64,000 bases of DNA, taken from positions 3,306,804 to 3,370,803 of the forward strand of contig NW_022985549.1 of assembly GCF_010093815.1 (NCBI RefSeq), in the 5' to 3' direction. The DNA comes from Pseudovirgaria hyperparasitica. Its lineage: Eukaryota > Ascomycota > Dothideomycetes > Acrospermales > Acrospermaceae. The notes under the pieces were generated by a model that was not told the DNA's origin, ran no database searches, and saw only the letters and a list, made by a program, of their open reading frames with translations. A program made the translations under genes and the position numbers. Each line of letters starts with the position of its first letter. The first letter of the stretch is position 1. This document shows, piece after piece, positions 23,447 through 35,580 of the stretch.

Positions 23447-24118
23447 CACGCTACAGCAACATGTATACGAGTAGTAGAGTCGTTCCAGGTAGGTTGCCAG
23501 GCGGGGTCAAGGTAAGCAAGCTCTGTCGTGGTTGGAACGGCGCTTATTGATGACGCAGTCAAGTTATGAAGGCATACCGACGTTGGGCGTTTGTTGGATA
23601 TGAACGTGGTCTCAGTGATCAGTAGCGCGGATGAACTAGGAATCAGAGAAGATGGAGAGGTAGTTGGGTGAGATAGCATTGCTACATAGTCTGGAAAAGT
23701 AATTGAATGCTGAGGGGGTGTAGAAATGGACCATACTGAAATCGTTGACCGGCGCTGCGAGTTGGGCCGGTGGGCATGGAAGATATGCCCACATCTGTGG
23801 CGTCATTGTGGCTGATGCTGATGACCGCTAGCTCGATATAGTTAGCTCATCAGGGCTCTCCACTCCATTCTCGCATGCCATCGTCGCTCGTGCCCGTACT
23901 GTTGCGAAATATCTTATCCATCCTCAATTGCAGTACTCCCTCGATTACCGTAGAGGGACCTTTCCATCCTCAATCGCAGTACTCCCTCGGATACTGTAGG
24001 ACGACTTTTCCAAAACTTGTCGAACTGAACCCACGAACGGAATCTGCCCTGCGTCGAGGCCTTCCTCTTACCACCCTCATCTGAGCTTTATGTGGCCATC
24101 ATACACTCCCCGGTGACA
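23447..24118. promoter_or_regulatory. Shared divergent promoter region, DGAT1-like / PFS2
   Basis: A 672-bp interval between two divergent start codons. It holds a 46-bp imperfect tandem duplication (listed separately) about 110-200 bp before the PFS2 start. No gene is supported; a minus-strand frame at 23446-23679 has no family resemblance and is out of frame with the acyltransferase start. Confidence 0.5.
23917..24008 (+). repeat. 46-bp imperfect tandem duplication
   Basis: Two head-to-tail copies (23917-23962 and 23963-24008) start with TCCATCCTCAATTGCAGTAC and TCCATCCTCAATCGCAGTAC. They stay nearly identical through ACTCCCTCG and diverge toward their ends. They lie in the presumed PFS2 promoter or 5'UTR. 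Confidence 0.85.
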
Positions 24119-26207
24119 ATGGATCGCGACAACGCCTTCCCGCAGCCCTACGAGGCAGGGAGGCCGCGCCCTAAACGTGAGACTGCCTTTTTGATCTTGT
24201 ATTCCTCAATATGAACAGAATGTGGTGCCCGAAGGCTAGTTCCAGAGTATCTGTTATTCCTGAAAGTCCTGGGTACTAGCCATGAAGATGTGCGATTATC
24301 AGTTCTTAACGTGCTTTTACTGCTATCATACGTTGTAGTCTAAAGAGCACTCACTCATAAATTTACAGGCCCAGTCACTGACTATGGCTCAACGATGGTG
24401 CAATGGATGCGAAATCGGAGACCAAATCACAAGGGAGGATCCGTATTGGAGATGGAAAGACCTAGCGCAAGCTATATAATCGATGTCTGTAATGCTGTCG
24501 AACCACCCTTGTGTATGTCAATTGACGGCAAAACAGATGCTCCCGCCTGCTGCGCGACCTACCAATGCTGCCGCAACCATTCCCGTCAGACACCTCCACT
24601 CCTCGCTAAACAAAATCAAACATCCAGTGAATGTGGTTCGTTGGACACCAGAAGGAAGACGTCTACTCACAGGATCTACCAGTGGTGAATTCACATTGTG
24701 GAACGGCATGGGGTTCAACTTCGAGACCATCATGCAAGCACACGATGCAGCGATACTTGGGGCAGATTGGTCTAGCAGTGGAGAATGGCTAGTTTCCGGC
24801 GACAAAGCTGGAGTGGTGAAATACTGGCAACCAAACTTCAACAATGTCAAGGCCATCCAGGCTCATAATGAGCCCATCCGTGACATGGCGTTTGCTCCCA
24901 CGGACGTTAAATTTGTCACGGCTTCGGACGATGCTTCACTCAAAATATGGGACTTTGCTGCAGGTGCCGAAGAATCTACCCTTACTGGACACAATTGGGA
25001 AACTCGCTGTGTGGATTGGCACCCTAGAAAGGGCCTGTTGGTATCTGGATCAAAAGACCACCAAGTAAAGCTCTGGGATCCTCGAAGTGGAAGATGTTTG
25101 ACAACACTACACGGACATAAGAATTCGCTCCAGAAGACAAAGTTTGAGCCTGTCCAAGGAGACCTTCTTGCCACCTGCGCTCGAGACCACACAGCTCGGA
25201 TCTTTGATCTGCGGATGATGAGAGATGTGCTTCTGCTCAAGGGTCACGAAAAGGACATTATTACCCTTACGTGGCATCCCGTACATAAGAACCTCTTATC
25301 CACTGGTGGCTTTGATGGAGCACTCTTCCACTATCTGCTAGACGAGCAGAACCTACCAGATGGCGCTCCTCCAACCACATCGGTGTATGAAAGTGCAGAT
25401 CCTACGAATGCACCGGCTCAGACAATATACCCCGCTCACAGAATTGAACACGCACACGAATATGCCATTTGGACACTTGATTGGCACCCCTTGGGTCACA
25501 TCCTCGCATCAGGCTCCAACGACAAGATCACCCGTTTCTGGACGCGTGCCAGACCAGGCGAAAGCCACTATCTCAACGATACGTATCACATTGGGCGAAG
25601 CGCAGCCGAAGCTATGGGTACATGGAGCCGAGCAGATGGCCGCCGACAGATGCGTGAGGAAGAAGAACAAGAGGAAGAGGATGAAGCAGATGGTCTAGAG
25701 GACCAAAACGCGTTGTCGCGACCACCACTTGTTCCAGGCCTGCCAGGTATATCTCTCAACCCAGAAGGACATACCGCGACGTCCTTTCTTCCAGGAATCG
25801 GAAACACACCTGCTCCGCTGATACCGCTTCCTGGTGCTATGCCGCCTCTACTTCCAGGCATGGATCCAAATAAGATCGACATGTCCAAGCTGCATGAGAT
25901 GTTTGGCGGGCAGTTCCCTCCGCCTCCTATCCCCCCTCCTAACGGTGCACCGCCTGGCTTCCCACCTCCACCTGGCGGTCTATCTTTCCCAGGCTTTCCA
26001 GGAGGCCCACCGCCACCTCCGCATATGCTTCCACCTGGCTTCATGCCTCCTGGTTTCCCACCACCCATCCCGCCATCACAGCAAGTGCCGATCCCTCCGC
26101 AAAATGGTGGATGGGATGCTAATGGTAGGAGGCGTGCGCCATTACCAAGCCAACAGGATAGTCTCATGGAGGAGATGAAGAGAGGTAACTATAGGAAGGC
26201 GAGATGA
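24119..26207 (+). CDS. PFS2: Polyadenylation factor subunit 2 (WDR33-like WD40 protein)
   Basis: WD40 scaffold of the cleavage and polyadenylation factor; the WDR33/Pfs2 family helps recognise the poly(A) signal and is nuclear. Three exons, 24119-24176, 24369-24484 and 24537-26207, with introns of 192 and 52 nt, give 614 residues. Exon junctions rebuild the family N-terminus, [20 protein letters not shown] then [13 protein letters not shown]. About seven WD repeats follow ([67 protein letters not shown]). The C-terminal 150 residues are Pro/Gly-rich and end NYRKAR, as in filamentous fungal orthologues. The first intron is longer than its neighbours' introns. Confidence 0.95.
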
Positions 26208-26833
26208 GTGTTCTTCCTCGGGTATGCATCAGCGCTGGCGTTCATATAGGGATAATATACATCCATCCTTTTAAATACCATGGCTTCGAACATATGAGTC
26301 CATAAGACTCCGAGTTCGTGGTTTTGCTAATCTACAAGTCTGAAACAGTGGGGTCAGTGTGTGTTTGTTCCGTGGACGCTTAGTAGTGTATATGTATTAG
26401 CGGTATCGACAATCGAACTATTATAGATGTCAAAGCTCCTGATACAAGCTAAGACTATCGAACTTCGTGCCAGCCATATACATCTGGCTGTATCCGGGAA
26501 ACAAGAGGACGTCGAGTACATGCTTCATGAACTAATGTACCTTGGCTGTACATTTACTCTGCTTCACCATGACGTTGTGACTGCCCGAAATCGTTTCCTT
26601 CATGTCATGATTACTGTTATAGCCGCTTTCATCTTGCAGACAGCAGATTTCACGGCCCTAGCTCTAATGATCATTGCAAGATCAGCCGTTTTATCATCTC
26701 AAAATCATATACGACACAACTATATTCGATACGTGCTCCGAATGCTGCAGCAATCGGACACGAAGCTCATATATAGCTACTTCTTCCATCCCTAGACCCT
26801 GTCATCATTTGAAGATGTCGTAAGATACTCGCA
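26208..26833. other. Intergenic, nothing firm
   Basis: Contains an ATG-initiated frame at 26427-26795 (122 codons) with no recognisable domain; I do not call it. Confidence 0.4.
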
Positions 26834-27010
26834 TTAACGAGCGGAAAGATTCTTTCCTGGTTTTTCAGTCAAAGACACCTTCTCATCATTGCCCTGGATT
26901 GTGAGTTCGTATGCTTCGTCGGTGCTTGAACCCCTGACACCGAAATGTTGCGCAAGCAACAACGTCAAAATCAGTAGAGTTACCCAAACCAATATTTGCC
27001 ACATGGACAT
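26834..27010 (-). CDS. Possible 58-residue single-pass microprotein
   Basis: I do not recognise a family. A minus-strand frame starts ATGTCCATG at 27010 and ends TAA at 26834. The N-terminus MSMWQILVWVTLLILTLLLA is a strong transmembrane or uncleaved signal-anchor segment. It is followed by a polar, charged tail (SSTDEAYELTIQ, then GNDEKVSLTEKPGKN). The architecture of one clean hydrophobic helix then an acidic tail is typical of fungal membrane microproteins. It is short and intronless, so chance cannot be excluded. Confidence 0.35.
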   Translation of the reverse strand: MSMWQILVWVTLLILTLLLAQHFGVRGSSTDEAYELTIQGNDEKVSLTEKPGKNLSAR

Positions 27011-28049
27011 TCTTTTTCTAAAGGAACGGTATTATCTCTGGCCAAGCTTTAACACCTGACTATGTTCCCTGGCATCAAATGACCTTTGTATGAAAATGTT
27101 TTGTTACCTCTCACTCAGTATTTACTCGATCTGTGAGCTGGCGCAGTTGGTTTTATCGATAGTATATGGAAAATTAATCTTAAATGATCCACCACTCGAC
27201 TAGAAATCAGCTTGTTGCCAGTCAGAGACTTGTCGAGCTTCACTCTAAACATCGTTGAGCGTTGTTGAGTCGTCGTAAACACCTTCTTGAACTTCCTAGG
27301 GATAGAATTTTCGAATATATTTCAAGCCAAGAGCTACATAGGAACCATACGTATGCTTATACAAGTGTCCTATGCTGCGAGAGAAACCAGTATCCACATA
27401 GTGGTCTTCAGCAGTCACTCTTTGGTCGCTTATAGACTTGTCCTAACAGCGCTTTTCGAGGAATGCTGGGGGGGTTGTATTCTACTGGTAACATTCTTAT
27501 GACAGTATCGATGAGTGCGGCAATCTAGGCCGTTTATCGTTTCTGATATACCATTGTAGGAGGGCTTGTATAATATTGAGGATTTCCGAAGTAGATCTGC
27601 ACCGGTAATGGTAGGATATCACAGACGAGGTGGATAGGAGCCGTCAGCTGAATCATGCTACAGCGAGGAGGTACAACGATAGGCAGAATGCTGTATGGGA
27701 TGCGAGGTAAACTTTTCTCGCTATGTATGCTGATTTCGAGCTTTGTATCCGCGGACCGCCGCCCTATACATGTCACCACCACAAACACTAAACTTATGTT
27801 TTCTGAACAGCAACAAGTTCGGCATGGCCATCAACATATGATGATGATATATGCCATGCATTCGGATTTGTCTTTTCTCCTGATGGAACAATTGCATCAC
27901 GTGGTGGGCATGTCATTGGTCAAAGTGTCTGGCTGAGGCCCACAACACAATATCGTGTCTCGATCATTAGGTGCAAACATTATGAGACAAGACCATCTAC
28001 ACCTCCAGTATATTACAGTAAAGTAGCTTATACTTAAAGCCTCCATAAT
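27011..28049. other. Intergenic, one weak candidate frame
   Basis: An ATG frame at 27655-27936 includes a signal-like stretch (LFSLCMLISSFVSA). A second plus frame (about 27812-28028) has an open run with ICHAFGFVFSPDGTIASRGG after a plausible acceptor CAG. I could not find a splice that joins them in phase, so no gene is called. Confidence 0.35.
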
Positions 28050-29006
28050 ATGCCTATCAGTCTCCAATACCACGTAGCAGACGTTTTCACCTCTACTGTG
28101 TTCGCGGGAAACCAGCTCGCCATCATCCATCTTCCAAATAGCTCGACTTTAAGTGAAGTTCAGAAGCAACAGATCGCGATCGAATTCAATTACTCTGAGT
28201 CTATATTCATCCGCAAGGCCGACGTCCTAGACCTTGAATCTGAGGGCAGCGACGCACCAGTAGCTTACGAAGTCGACATCTTCACTCCCCAATCTGAGAT
28301 CCCATTCGCTGGCCACCCAATCATCGGTGTCGCATGCCATGTCTTTGAGAAGCTCCTCACAGACAAGACTACTGCCACCCTCATCGCAAAAGCCGGCCTG
28401 ATCACTATATCTTACGACCACAGCAAGGGTGTTGCCCAGGCATCGGTGCCACACAATTACCACCTACATCGCAACTCATCTTCACTCGCACAAGTGGAAT
28501 CTCGCCTACGCACTGTTCAGTCAGGTCTCAATCAGCAACTCAAGGTGCATCGCATGGCTCTCGTGTCAATTGTCAAAGGAATGACCTTCCTCCTCGTCGA
28601 ACTTGAGTCTGTGGAAGTACTGTCCACCATTAGGGTCACGTCTGCAGACCCGGTCTCTCCTGAAGACCTGGATGACTGCTGGACGCCCACACTCATTGGC
28701 TCACTGTTCTACGTAATGCCGAAGAGAGGGAATGATGGAGTGTTAAGGGCTCGACAGAGGATGATTGCGCTGAGGCTGGAGGACCCGGCGACAGGCAGTG
28801 CGAGTAGTGCACTGGCGTGTTATTTGAGTCTGCAAATAGGAGGAGAAGGGCAGAGATATAAGTTCGAACTAGAACAGGGTGTAGAGATGGGGAGGAGGAG
28901 TGTGATTGGGGTCGAGGTTGAATTGGATGGAGAGGGGAAGCAGGTGAAGGAAGTCGTGCTCAAAGGTCAAGCAAAGCATGTTATGAAGGGAGAGTTGGTG
29001 GTGTGA
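28050..29006 (+). CDS. PhzF-like isomerase/epimerase
   Basis: Member of the phenazine-biosynthesis PhzF-like fold (diaminopimelate-epimerase-like). In fungi these are cytosolic enzymes of unknown substrate; there is no phenazine pathway here. The single-exon frame of 318 residues starts at ATG 28050. Motifs are in the expected order: GNQLAII near residue 20, NYSES with the candidate catalytic Glu50, FTPQSEIPFAGHPIIG near 78-93, EDPATGSASSALACYL near 245-260, and an E-Q-G-x-x-M-G-R motif near 278. The length is slightly above the family's usual 280-300. A low-similarity patch around 150-200 is still in frame, and I see no intron. Confidence 0.93.
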   Translation: MPISLQYHVADVFTSTVFAGNQLAIIHLPNSSTLSEVQKQQIAIEFNYSESIFIRKADVLDLESEGSDAPVAYEVDIFTPQSEIPFAGHPIIGVACHVFEKLLTDKTTATLIAKAGLITISYDHSKGVAQASVPHNYHLHRNSSSLAQVESRLRTVQSGLNQQLKVHRMALVSIVKGMTFLLVELESVEVLSTIRVTSADPVSPEDLDDCWTPTLIGSLFYVMPKRGNDGVLRARQRMIALRLEDPATGSASSALACYLSLQIGGEGQRYKFELEQGVEMGRRSVIGVEVELDGEGKQVKEVVLKGQAKHVMKGELVV

Positions 29007-29840
29007 AGAATAACATTGAGGACGAAACCCCGTAACCATGTACTCGTTTGTTCTCGACATGCACTAGCGGGTGGCGCATTTGTCATGAGATCTATTTTCA
29101 ATGCAAACTTTTGGGCTTGCTGAGAGCGATACGGATGTTACGACTTAAGCAAATGGCCACACTTGTCAATACTTTCTTCCCTCCGGTGTTCAGTTGTAGA
29201 TGTCCTTGTCAAGGGCAGACAAGCCTACCTCAATACTAGCAACTCCTATATTAAAGCTGATACTAGACTTTCAAGGATACTAGTAGGATACGATGGGCCT
29301 AAACATCGCGCTGAAGGTGGACAGTACGTCGGTGAGGGAGAGATATTATGTATGGAAGACTCGAACTAGATATCTGATGGAAATACATTGAAGACGGTTT
29401 GTTCAACGTTGACTGTTGTACCCCTCTTCACTCCTCAATTAGGTTATCCGTTCAGACAAACGTCTAAGGTACTATCTGCTTATCTCAACGTCGCCTTGTT
29501 GTCGACAGGACAGGCTTTGTGAAAGCAGGAGCAGATAAAATGTTAAAGAGTGAAGTTGATCGGATAGTACATCTTATAGTACAATATGATATCATTATAT
29601 CACATACATGATTGCGCTAGTAATGACACGACCATTGCTATGACACTTAGTAAAATTTATGCTCACTTCGAATACATTAAACTTATCCGACGTGAATCCT
29701 TCATATCTTCCGTCGCCCAACACTCCTAGTCCTATGTGCATCATATCACAACTTCTGTTTCATGTAAAAACCATAAATAGCATTGTATATCCATACTAAA
29801 CCGGTTTTTCACAGACTTGGATTTGGTAGATGTATCAGGT
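29007..29840. other. Intergenic, AT-rich, nothing recognised
   Basis: The convergent interval between the PhzF-like gene and the small Ser/Arg-rich protein gene. No gene, RNA or repeat is supported. Confidence 0.5.
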
Positions 29841-30277
29841 CTAGCGAGAAAGTGTCGAAGTACCCTTCTGTTCTTTCTGTGGCGGACTTGCTGATAAGCC
29901 TCTGAATGTACTGGGTATATGCGTCAGCTCACATTTCTCATGTACCATCCGCATGTATCTTTCATGTACACATAGGCTGTTACTTACCTGTTGAACCAAG
30001 TTCCAAACATTCCACCTTTCGGCCTTGAGTCCGCGAAACTTGCTCTTCTCGCCTCGACATTCGGATTATCAATTGGTCGTTTGAGCGCGGCGAAATTCTC
30101 CCATGCGTTCGAGCCGCGGCGAGAGAAGCGATTCGGTGGTGAGGAGATGAGGATCTCGTTCTGGGCAGACGAGAGTGAACTGCGACGGTCCTGGCGAGGT
30201 TCTGCAGAGGAAGAGATAGGTTCGGAAGGAAGGCGGTGGGTTTGAGAGGAATATTTCTGATGAATTGGAGACGGCAT
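29841..30277 (-). CDS. Small Ser/Arg-rich protein, fungal-specific type
   Basis: A short protein resembling a widespread but uncharacterised fungal family with a RRASF-G-x-x-x-W-N signature. Exon 1 is 30277-29988, from ATG MPSPIHQKYSSQ to FGTWFN. A GTAAGT donor at 29987 leads to an acceptor at 29911 or 29902; both keep the same frame and end GLSASPPQKEQKGTSTLSR (119 or 116 residues). Signature blocks are RRGSNAWENFAALKR, NPNVEARRASFADSRPKGG and MFGTWFNR. It is rich in Ser and Arg, likely disordered, with several RRxS sites that could be phosphorylated by basophilic kinases (inference). No enzymatic domain is visible. The second exon is less certain than the first. Confidence 0.7.
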
Positions 30278-31603
30278 CTTGTGTGTGATAGATGATTAGA
30301 AGGATATTGTTGACAAAGTGTTGATTTATGGGGTGGACAGAAAAATGATCGACCCGAACACCGTCTCAGGCCATATCTATATAACCCCCAATTTGCGAAA
30401 CCTCCGCCACGGTGCACCAGCAGCAATACACGATCAATCATGACATGGACGACTCCCGTCCAAAATATTTAGGATCGTCCAATGGCCGTTTAGCCATTGT
30501 GCCAAGTGACATCACTATTGGTTCTTTCCCCATACTTTCCCCGCACTATCCCTGTTCTTGACTGGTGGAGCAGTTCCAGTATACGGACCGTTGACGTTGA
30601 CGAACTGCTTCGGAGCGCCTCCTATTGGTCGATCGTTGCGCGAAGCACTCTGGTGTGGAATCTGATCGTGCTTGCAATCTCCATTGAGGTGGACTTGGTA
30701 GTTATTGCTCTGATAGCCGAGTCAAGGTTGGACTAAGAAAATTGGTCAGAAAACAGAAAACTAGAATTAGGTACATGTAGATATTGGGAAACCATTGATA
30801 GCCTATGTTCATAGGGCGAATGTAAGTGTCTGTTCAGATATATTCTGTGATAATTGGAAAGAGAGCCAGTATAGTGTGCTCAGACAAGATTTCTGAACAG
30901 TCCCTGCGCCGGCACAAATAAGTATAATACATACAAGTGTTCTTCTCAACATCTACATCGAGATGTCGTGTGCTCATTGGCTACGCATCATTCCTTGTAC
31001 ATTCGCGACTAGTGTGATTAGAATGTACCAGCATAACAGCATCATGCCTCACTTTCAAGAGGCACCGTATTATCATATTTCTATCAGGGCCCGCACACCG
31101 AACTTCTCGAAAACCCAATTTTTATAGCCCATTCACTTGTGTATATGGACTAAATGTGGGTGCATACTACTCAAGAATATTATAATTGAAGGGGCCGCCG
31201 ATGACGGAAGGCATCAAATAGCCTGGAAGGCCAGATTCTGGTCAGGTCTGGTGAGGAACGCCGGAGGGACTTTCATGACGCACTGCGACGGAACGTGATC
31301 GTATAGTCAGTCTGGATTATGTATTGATTACTGAGCTGCACATGCTCCCTGACGATGTCGGCTTGTCAGCTTCAAATCTGATGTGAGCGCTAGCTCGAGA
31401 TAGACTTTTTGGTTTTCATTCCAGATCTGGAGTTCTCTGGCTCTTCATACGAATCAATCATCGTGGAGAAAAAGGCTGGGTGTCTGCAGCATCCGGATTG
31501 AGCGACGTCTCTTCGCCCATCCAATTCAAACCTTCCAAACGCCATGCTAACAAAAACGCTCACATCAGATCAAATCCTTGTCTACCACATCACTTCATCT
31601 AAA
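30278..31603. other. Intergenic, nothing recognised
   Basis: The interval between the small Ser/Arg-rich gene (its promoter side) and the 3' end of the kelch gene. The plus frame at 30497-30736 shows no family resemblance. Confidence 0.5.
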
Positions 31604-33812
31604 TCAATCCTTCGCATCCCGCTCCTCCACAATTTTCGATTCCTTATTATCCATAAATCCTTTTTCGTCCGACCCACCGCCTGCTTGTGCCGATGCCCTC
31701 CGCTTGACGTCCTGCAACTCCGAGAAGTTTGGAAACAATCTATCCTGTGGCGGCGCGGTTTCCGCAATATCCATCTCATCCTTGTTTGCTAGTTTCTTCT
31801 CGTTCTCCGCCGACATCTCATACGCCACGAACGCCTGCGCAGAGAGTTCCACGCGGGGCTCGTCGGCACCCATCTCGAACTTGGAGTCCTCGCCAGAGGC
31901 TTCGTTGACCTCCGTGTTTGCGCCTGGGAACTCAGACTTCTCGGCACTGCCAAGCTCGATGGCAGAGTCGGGGGCCGCGGATGATTTGTGATTCCGCCTG
32001 TATAGGAAGCATGCGAGTGCTGCGACAAGGGAGATGCCAGCGAGAGAGCCGACGACTGCTCCAGCAATGGTGCTGGGTTTAGGTTTGCTACTCGGGCTGC
32101 TGGTTGGTTCGATCTGCCGAGTATACGTCATGACAGCTTCGAGAGCGGCGTTGTCATAGCCGCCTTCGGGGGAGGTGAGGGTTGCGCCACCATCACCGGT
32201 ACCGCCAATGGTGCTGACGATGAGGGAGGATACATTGTATGCAGGGTCGTCGGCGACAAAGATGGATCCTGTCGGCGATTAGTGAGATTGGCGAATGGCT
32301 GTTGCATGTGCATACCCCAGAGCATAGTGGAAAGGTCGAAGATGGCGACGCCGCGCTGCTCCCAATCGCAGAAGTCGTATGTGCTGTTTAGACTGCCACT
32401 GACGGTGAGGAGTTGTCGGTTGCCTACCACGGAGCATGTGTGGCCCCAGCGAGGACTATCACCCCCACTGATCTTGGTCCAGGTGAACGAAGGTATGGAT
32501 AGAGCCCAGATACCATCGTAGAGCGTGATATTAGAGCCCATTGGATTGCGACCACCGTAGATGTAACTACATGTATCAGTAGAGGTACAGGTTGTTGCGG
32601 AAGTAGAGGCACGGACAGGTTATGAGACGAATTGTCGGGGGCAGATAGTGCAACTACGCAGCTATCGATCATTGGCGGAGGTACTTCACCAGTTGTCGAT
32701 TGAGAGTACCAAGTGCCGTTGCTTTGCGGGTTGTGTAGGTAGGATGAGAGATCGAATATGTCGACCGAATCAAAGGTAGCCTGCTTGGGTATTAAGTCAT
32801 GTCGTAAGATGTCATAATTTGGAGCGGGAAAGTCAAACGTACCATAGTCTGCTCACGGAACAGTCCAACTCCGCCAGCTTCTCTGTAAGCTCCGCCCAGT
32901 GAAACCAGAACACCATCTTCTCCGACATTTGGAAGATATTGGAGTAAACCGCCCACCCGCGGGTACGAGTCCGGTAGACCGGGAGTGGATATGTTTGCAA
33001 GTGTTTGGTTATTGAGGTGAATAATGACCATTCCTGGGAGATTATATGTGTTGTTGCCAAGATACTGTGAGGCGTAGTATGATCCGATGTCTACCTGACC
33101 GTTCAGATAGAACCCCATACTCTTGTCAGTCGCTTCTGCAGACGCTCCATAGTTCGGTCTGTCGTCTAGCGAGTTCGAATATGGTAACCACTCATTTGTG
33201 GCTGTATCATAAGACCAGAGAGGCGTTGCATCACTCTGAATCTGTTTCCAATTAGGGAAAGAGTTATTTCCCATAAAGGTTGTGCCGCCATACACGTATA
33301 TCTTGTTATCGCCGTCTGGACCGGCGAACATACTGCCACGGATGACGCCTATATCCGGCGTAAAATCTCCTGCAGGATTGGTCTCTTTCTTCCATGCTGT
33401 TTCGGTGATATTTGTGTACCAATTCCATGTCTCGTTCATACCCACAGTGATTAGGCTTGGATCTGAGTGCCGTGTTAGAGGGCAAAGTGTCCCCAGGCTT
33501 ACTTGCACTTACTGATACCAAGTTGACTAGGCACGGAGGTACCATTCTGAGAGAAGTTGAGCCCCCCTAGTCTATAGGTCTGTATGCCACCATCGATGTA
33601 AAGAACGCCATTCTTAACCGTGGCTAGAAACATGCATTAGATGACTGATTGGTAGGAACAGCTCCTGTACGCGTACATTGATGCTGGAATCTCGAGCAGA
33701 AGTTGACGATAGGATCTATTGGGTTACTAGAGTTCTGTGCCGTGCAGAGCGCCACTAAAATGGGTAACGTAACGAAGACTAGCAGTGACATTCTGCAGTC
33801 CAAGACCTGCAT
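31604..33812 (-). CDS. Type I membrane kelch-repeat protein
   Basis: Surface or secretory-pathway protein with a luminal kelch propeller, one transmembrane helix and a cytosolic acidic tail; the ligand is unknown. Six exons, 33812-33677, 33623-33513, 33462-32843, 32780-32617, 32566-32316 and 32268-31604, with introns of 53, 50, 62, 50 and 47 nt, give 648 residues with phase kept at every junction. The signal peptide is MSLLVFVTLPILVALCTAQ (from the second ATG; the first ATG adds seven residues). Kelch-like elements include LYIDGGIQTY, KIYVYGGTTF, GVLVSLGGAYRE, YIYGGRNPMG and SPRWGHTCSVVGNRQLLTVS. Many N-glycosylation sites are present. The helix is STIAGAVVGSLAGISLVAAL followed by ACFLYRR. 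This layout recurs in filamentous ascomycetes. Confidence 0.9.
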
Positions 33813-35580
33813 AGCGGGCGTCGTCCTTTAGCGCTTCCGGAGACGGAACCCGTTTCGCGAAGCCGTGTCGGAAAAAGCCTAAGCACTGGTATTCGGGCAA
33901 CACCTTGACATGTCTATAGAAAGGCACGCCTTGCAAGGTCGGTCCGCGATGACAACAGAAATGAAGTTGTTATAGTACACAAAAGGTCCAGCTCTCAGTC
34001 AGGTCTAGGAGACGAAGGCGGGGGCTCGCTTTTTGACTACCAGTTGTGCACGATTTATGTGAGCCAGCTTTATCGAGTTTACGCCAGTAGTATAGTTCTG
34101 TGGCGGGTTTTACAGCGGGCACGTCCATCGTAAACGTGTGGAGGGTGTTCACGCGAAGCCAGTAATAATCCTGATAAGTGGAACAACCTGGCCCATGGAC
34201 GGGACGAGGTGCTACCTCTGCATGATCAGGCTAGGATTAATGAAGCAACATGCCGCTCAGCTCGACTGTTCTGGGACAGATATGGTGACGACTGGGAACA
34301 AATACGAGTTTATTTGCTTTTTACAGTCGGCTTGGGAAAAATATGTGCTTACTGAGCAGTCTGATTTCCGGGATCAACCATCCTGGCTCCGCTGCTGGTG
34401 GACCTTATCGCTGACAGCGCGAACATGAACAGGTTTTCCCTAGCTCTCTTCTCGAACGTTAGCCGATGACAGCTCTACGTTGAGGCGGTGGGGACATTTA
34501 TCTGTCGCAAGTGATCAATGTTTGTTTAGTCTTACAGCAATTTTGAATGTCAGCTCGCTAGGTGGAGTCGCGAAGTGGTGGTCTGCTGGCTCTGGCGTGG
34601 GAGTTGAATTGACTAGTGTGGTAGGAAAAGCTAAGACTTCTTCCACCTTGTCCGATGGTGGCCGTGTTCGTGATGACTGGTCTAGTCGTGTGAAGAATGA
34701 AGACAGCTTATACGTCTGCACTTGATCTGAATAGATGTCTCGGACAAGACCAACTGATTGGGTGACTCCGACACCTCGGCGCGGGTTGCCGTGTCTTGCT
34801 TGTAGTCAATACAGGTGCAACAGCGACGATGCAGGATGTCATGTGAGGCTGATAGTAATTCGGGATTGACTCCGCCATCAAGCCGGCATATGTGGTACGA
34901 ATGACATGGAGCGGTTTGGTGCTTTAAATACTGATGGGAAACAGTGTCCGTGGCAACAATGCATTGTTGAAGGGCAGAGGCAGACAGCGAGAAGGGAGCC
35001 CGATGATGGAAAAACAGGTGTCTGAAGAAGTGCATGAATCTCGCTAAATTTCAAGATGTTGAGAAGGCGGTGACGATTTCGCTACCCAATTTTCATGGAT
35101 CTAATTAATTACGTAGCATGATTAGTTGGCTATGTTTAGCTTAGACCTGGGGCGTGCGGGGTTCAGCCATGGATAATTAGCCAAGACTCAGCTAAATCTA
35201 GCTGAGGCGGCGGAGGGTAGTCATTGTACTCCGCTAATTCATTATTAGGGAGTCAGCCATATTTAGTCGAGGTGGCTATAGTGGCTATGCAGTAATTAGA
35301 GATTGTGCGAGCAATGTTTGGCCCTCGCACACATCTCCGTGGTATCCATTAGTGTAAGATCCATCAGTCTTAGTAATTAGTGGCGCGCAATTGTCACGAC
35401 ATTCAATTAATTATTACCCGAAACAGCTGTATCTCTGTTTGCGGTTCATGTAACCTATTATTACTTCCTTCTCGTTGACCTAACCCTCTATCAACGTCTA
35501 ATCCGTCTATCATCTCAGGTACCTTATAAGATCTGAATACAACAAATGAAAGATATGTAGGTATGCCCTTATGACATTGC
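33813..35580. other. Intergenic, decayed sequence, no gene
   Basis: About 1.8 kb. Around 35040-35400 the sequence repeats AT-rich TTAGC/TAATTAG words and contains a short hairpin (TGTGCGAG at 35304, CTCGCACA at 35324), possibly a decayed transposable element. No coding frame is supported. Confidence 0.45.

Noticed and set aside
24536-24537. PFS2 starting at the in-frame GTG near 24483
   Set aside because: Two upstream exons restore the conserved N-terminal [12 protein letters not shown] block in phase, so the GTG start is an artefact of ignoring introns.
25586-26167. 193-codon minus-strand Gly-rich frame
   Set aside because: It is the reverse of the Pro/Gly-rich tail of PFS2, a low-complexity artefact.
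26427-26795. 122-codon ATG-initiated plus frame
   Set aside because: No recognisable domain, promoter context or splice partner; its composition looks like random AT-balanced sequence.
27655-28028. Possible two-exon small secreted protein (signal-like stretch then ICHAFGFVFSPDG segment)
   Set aside because: I could not join the signal-bearing frame to the second frame with a phase-consistent canonical donor, so the model is unsupported.
35304-35331. 8-bp hairpin TGTGCGAG/CTCGCACA as terminator or transposon end
   Set aside because: Isolated, with no paired copy, target duplication or adjacent gene end to give it a role.
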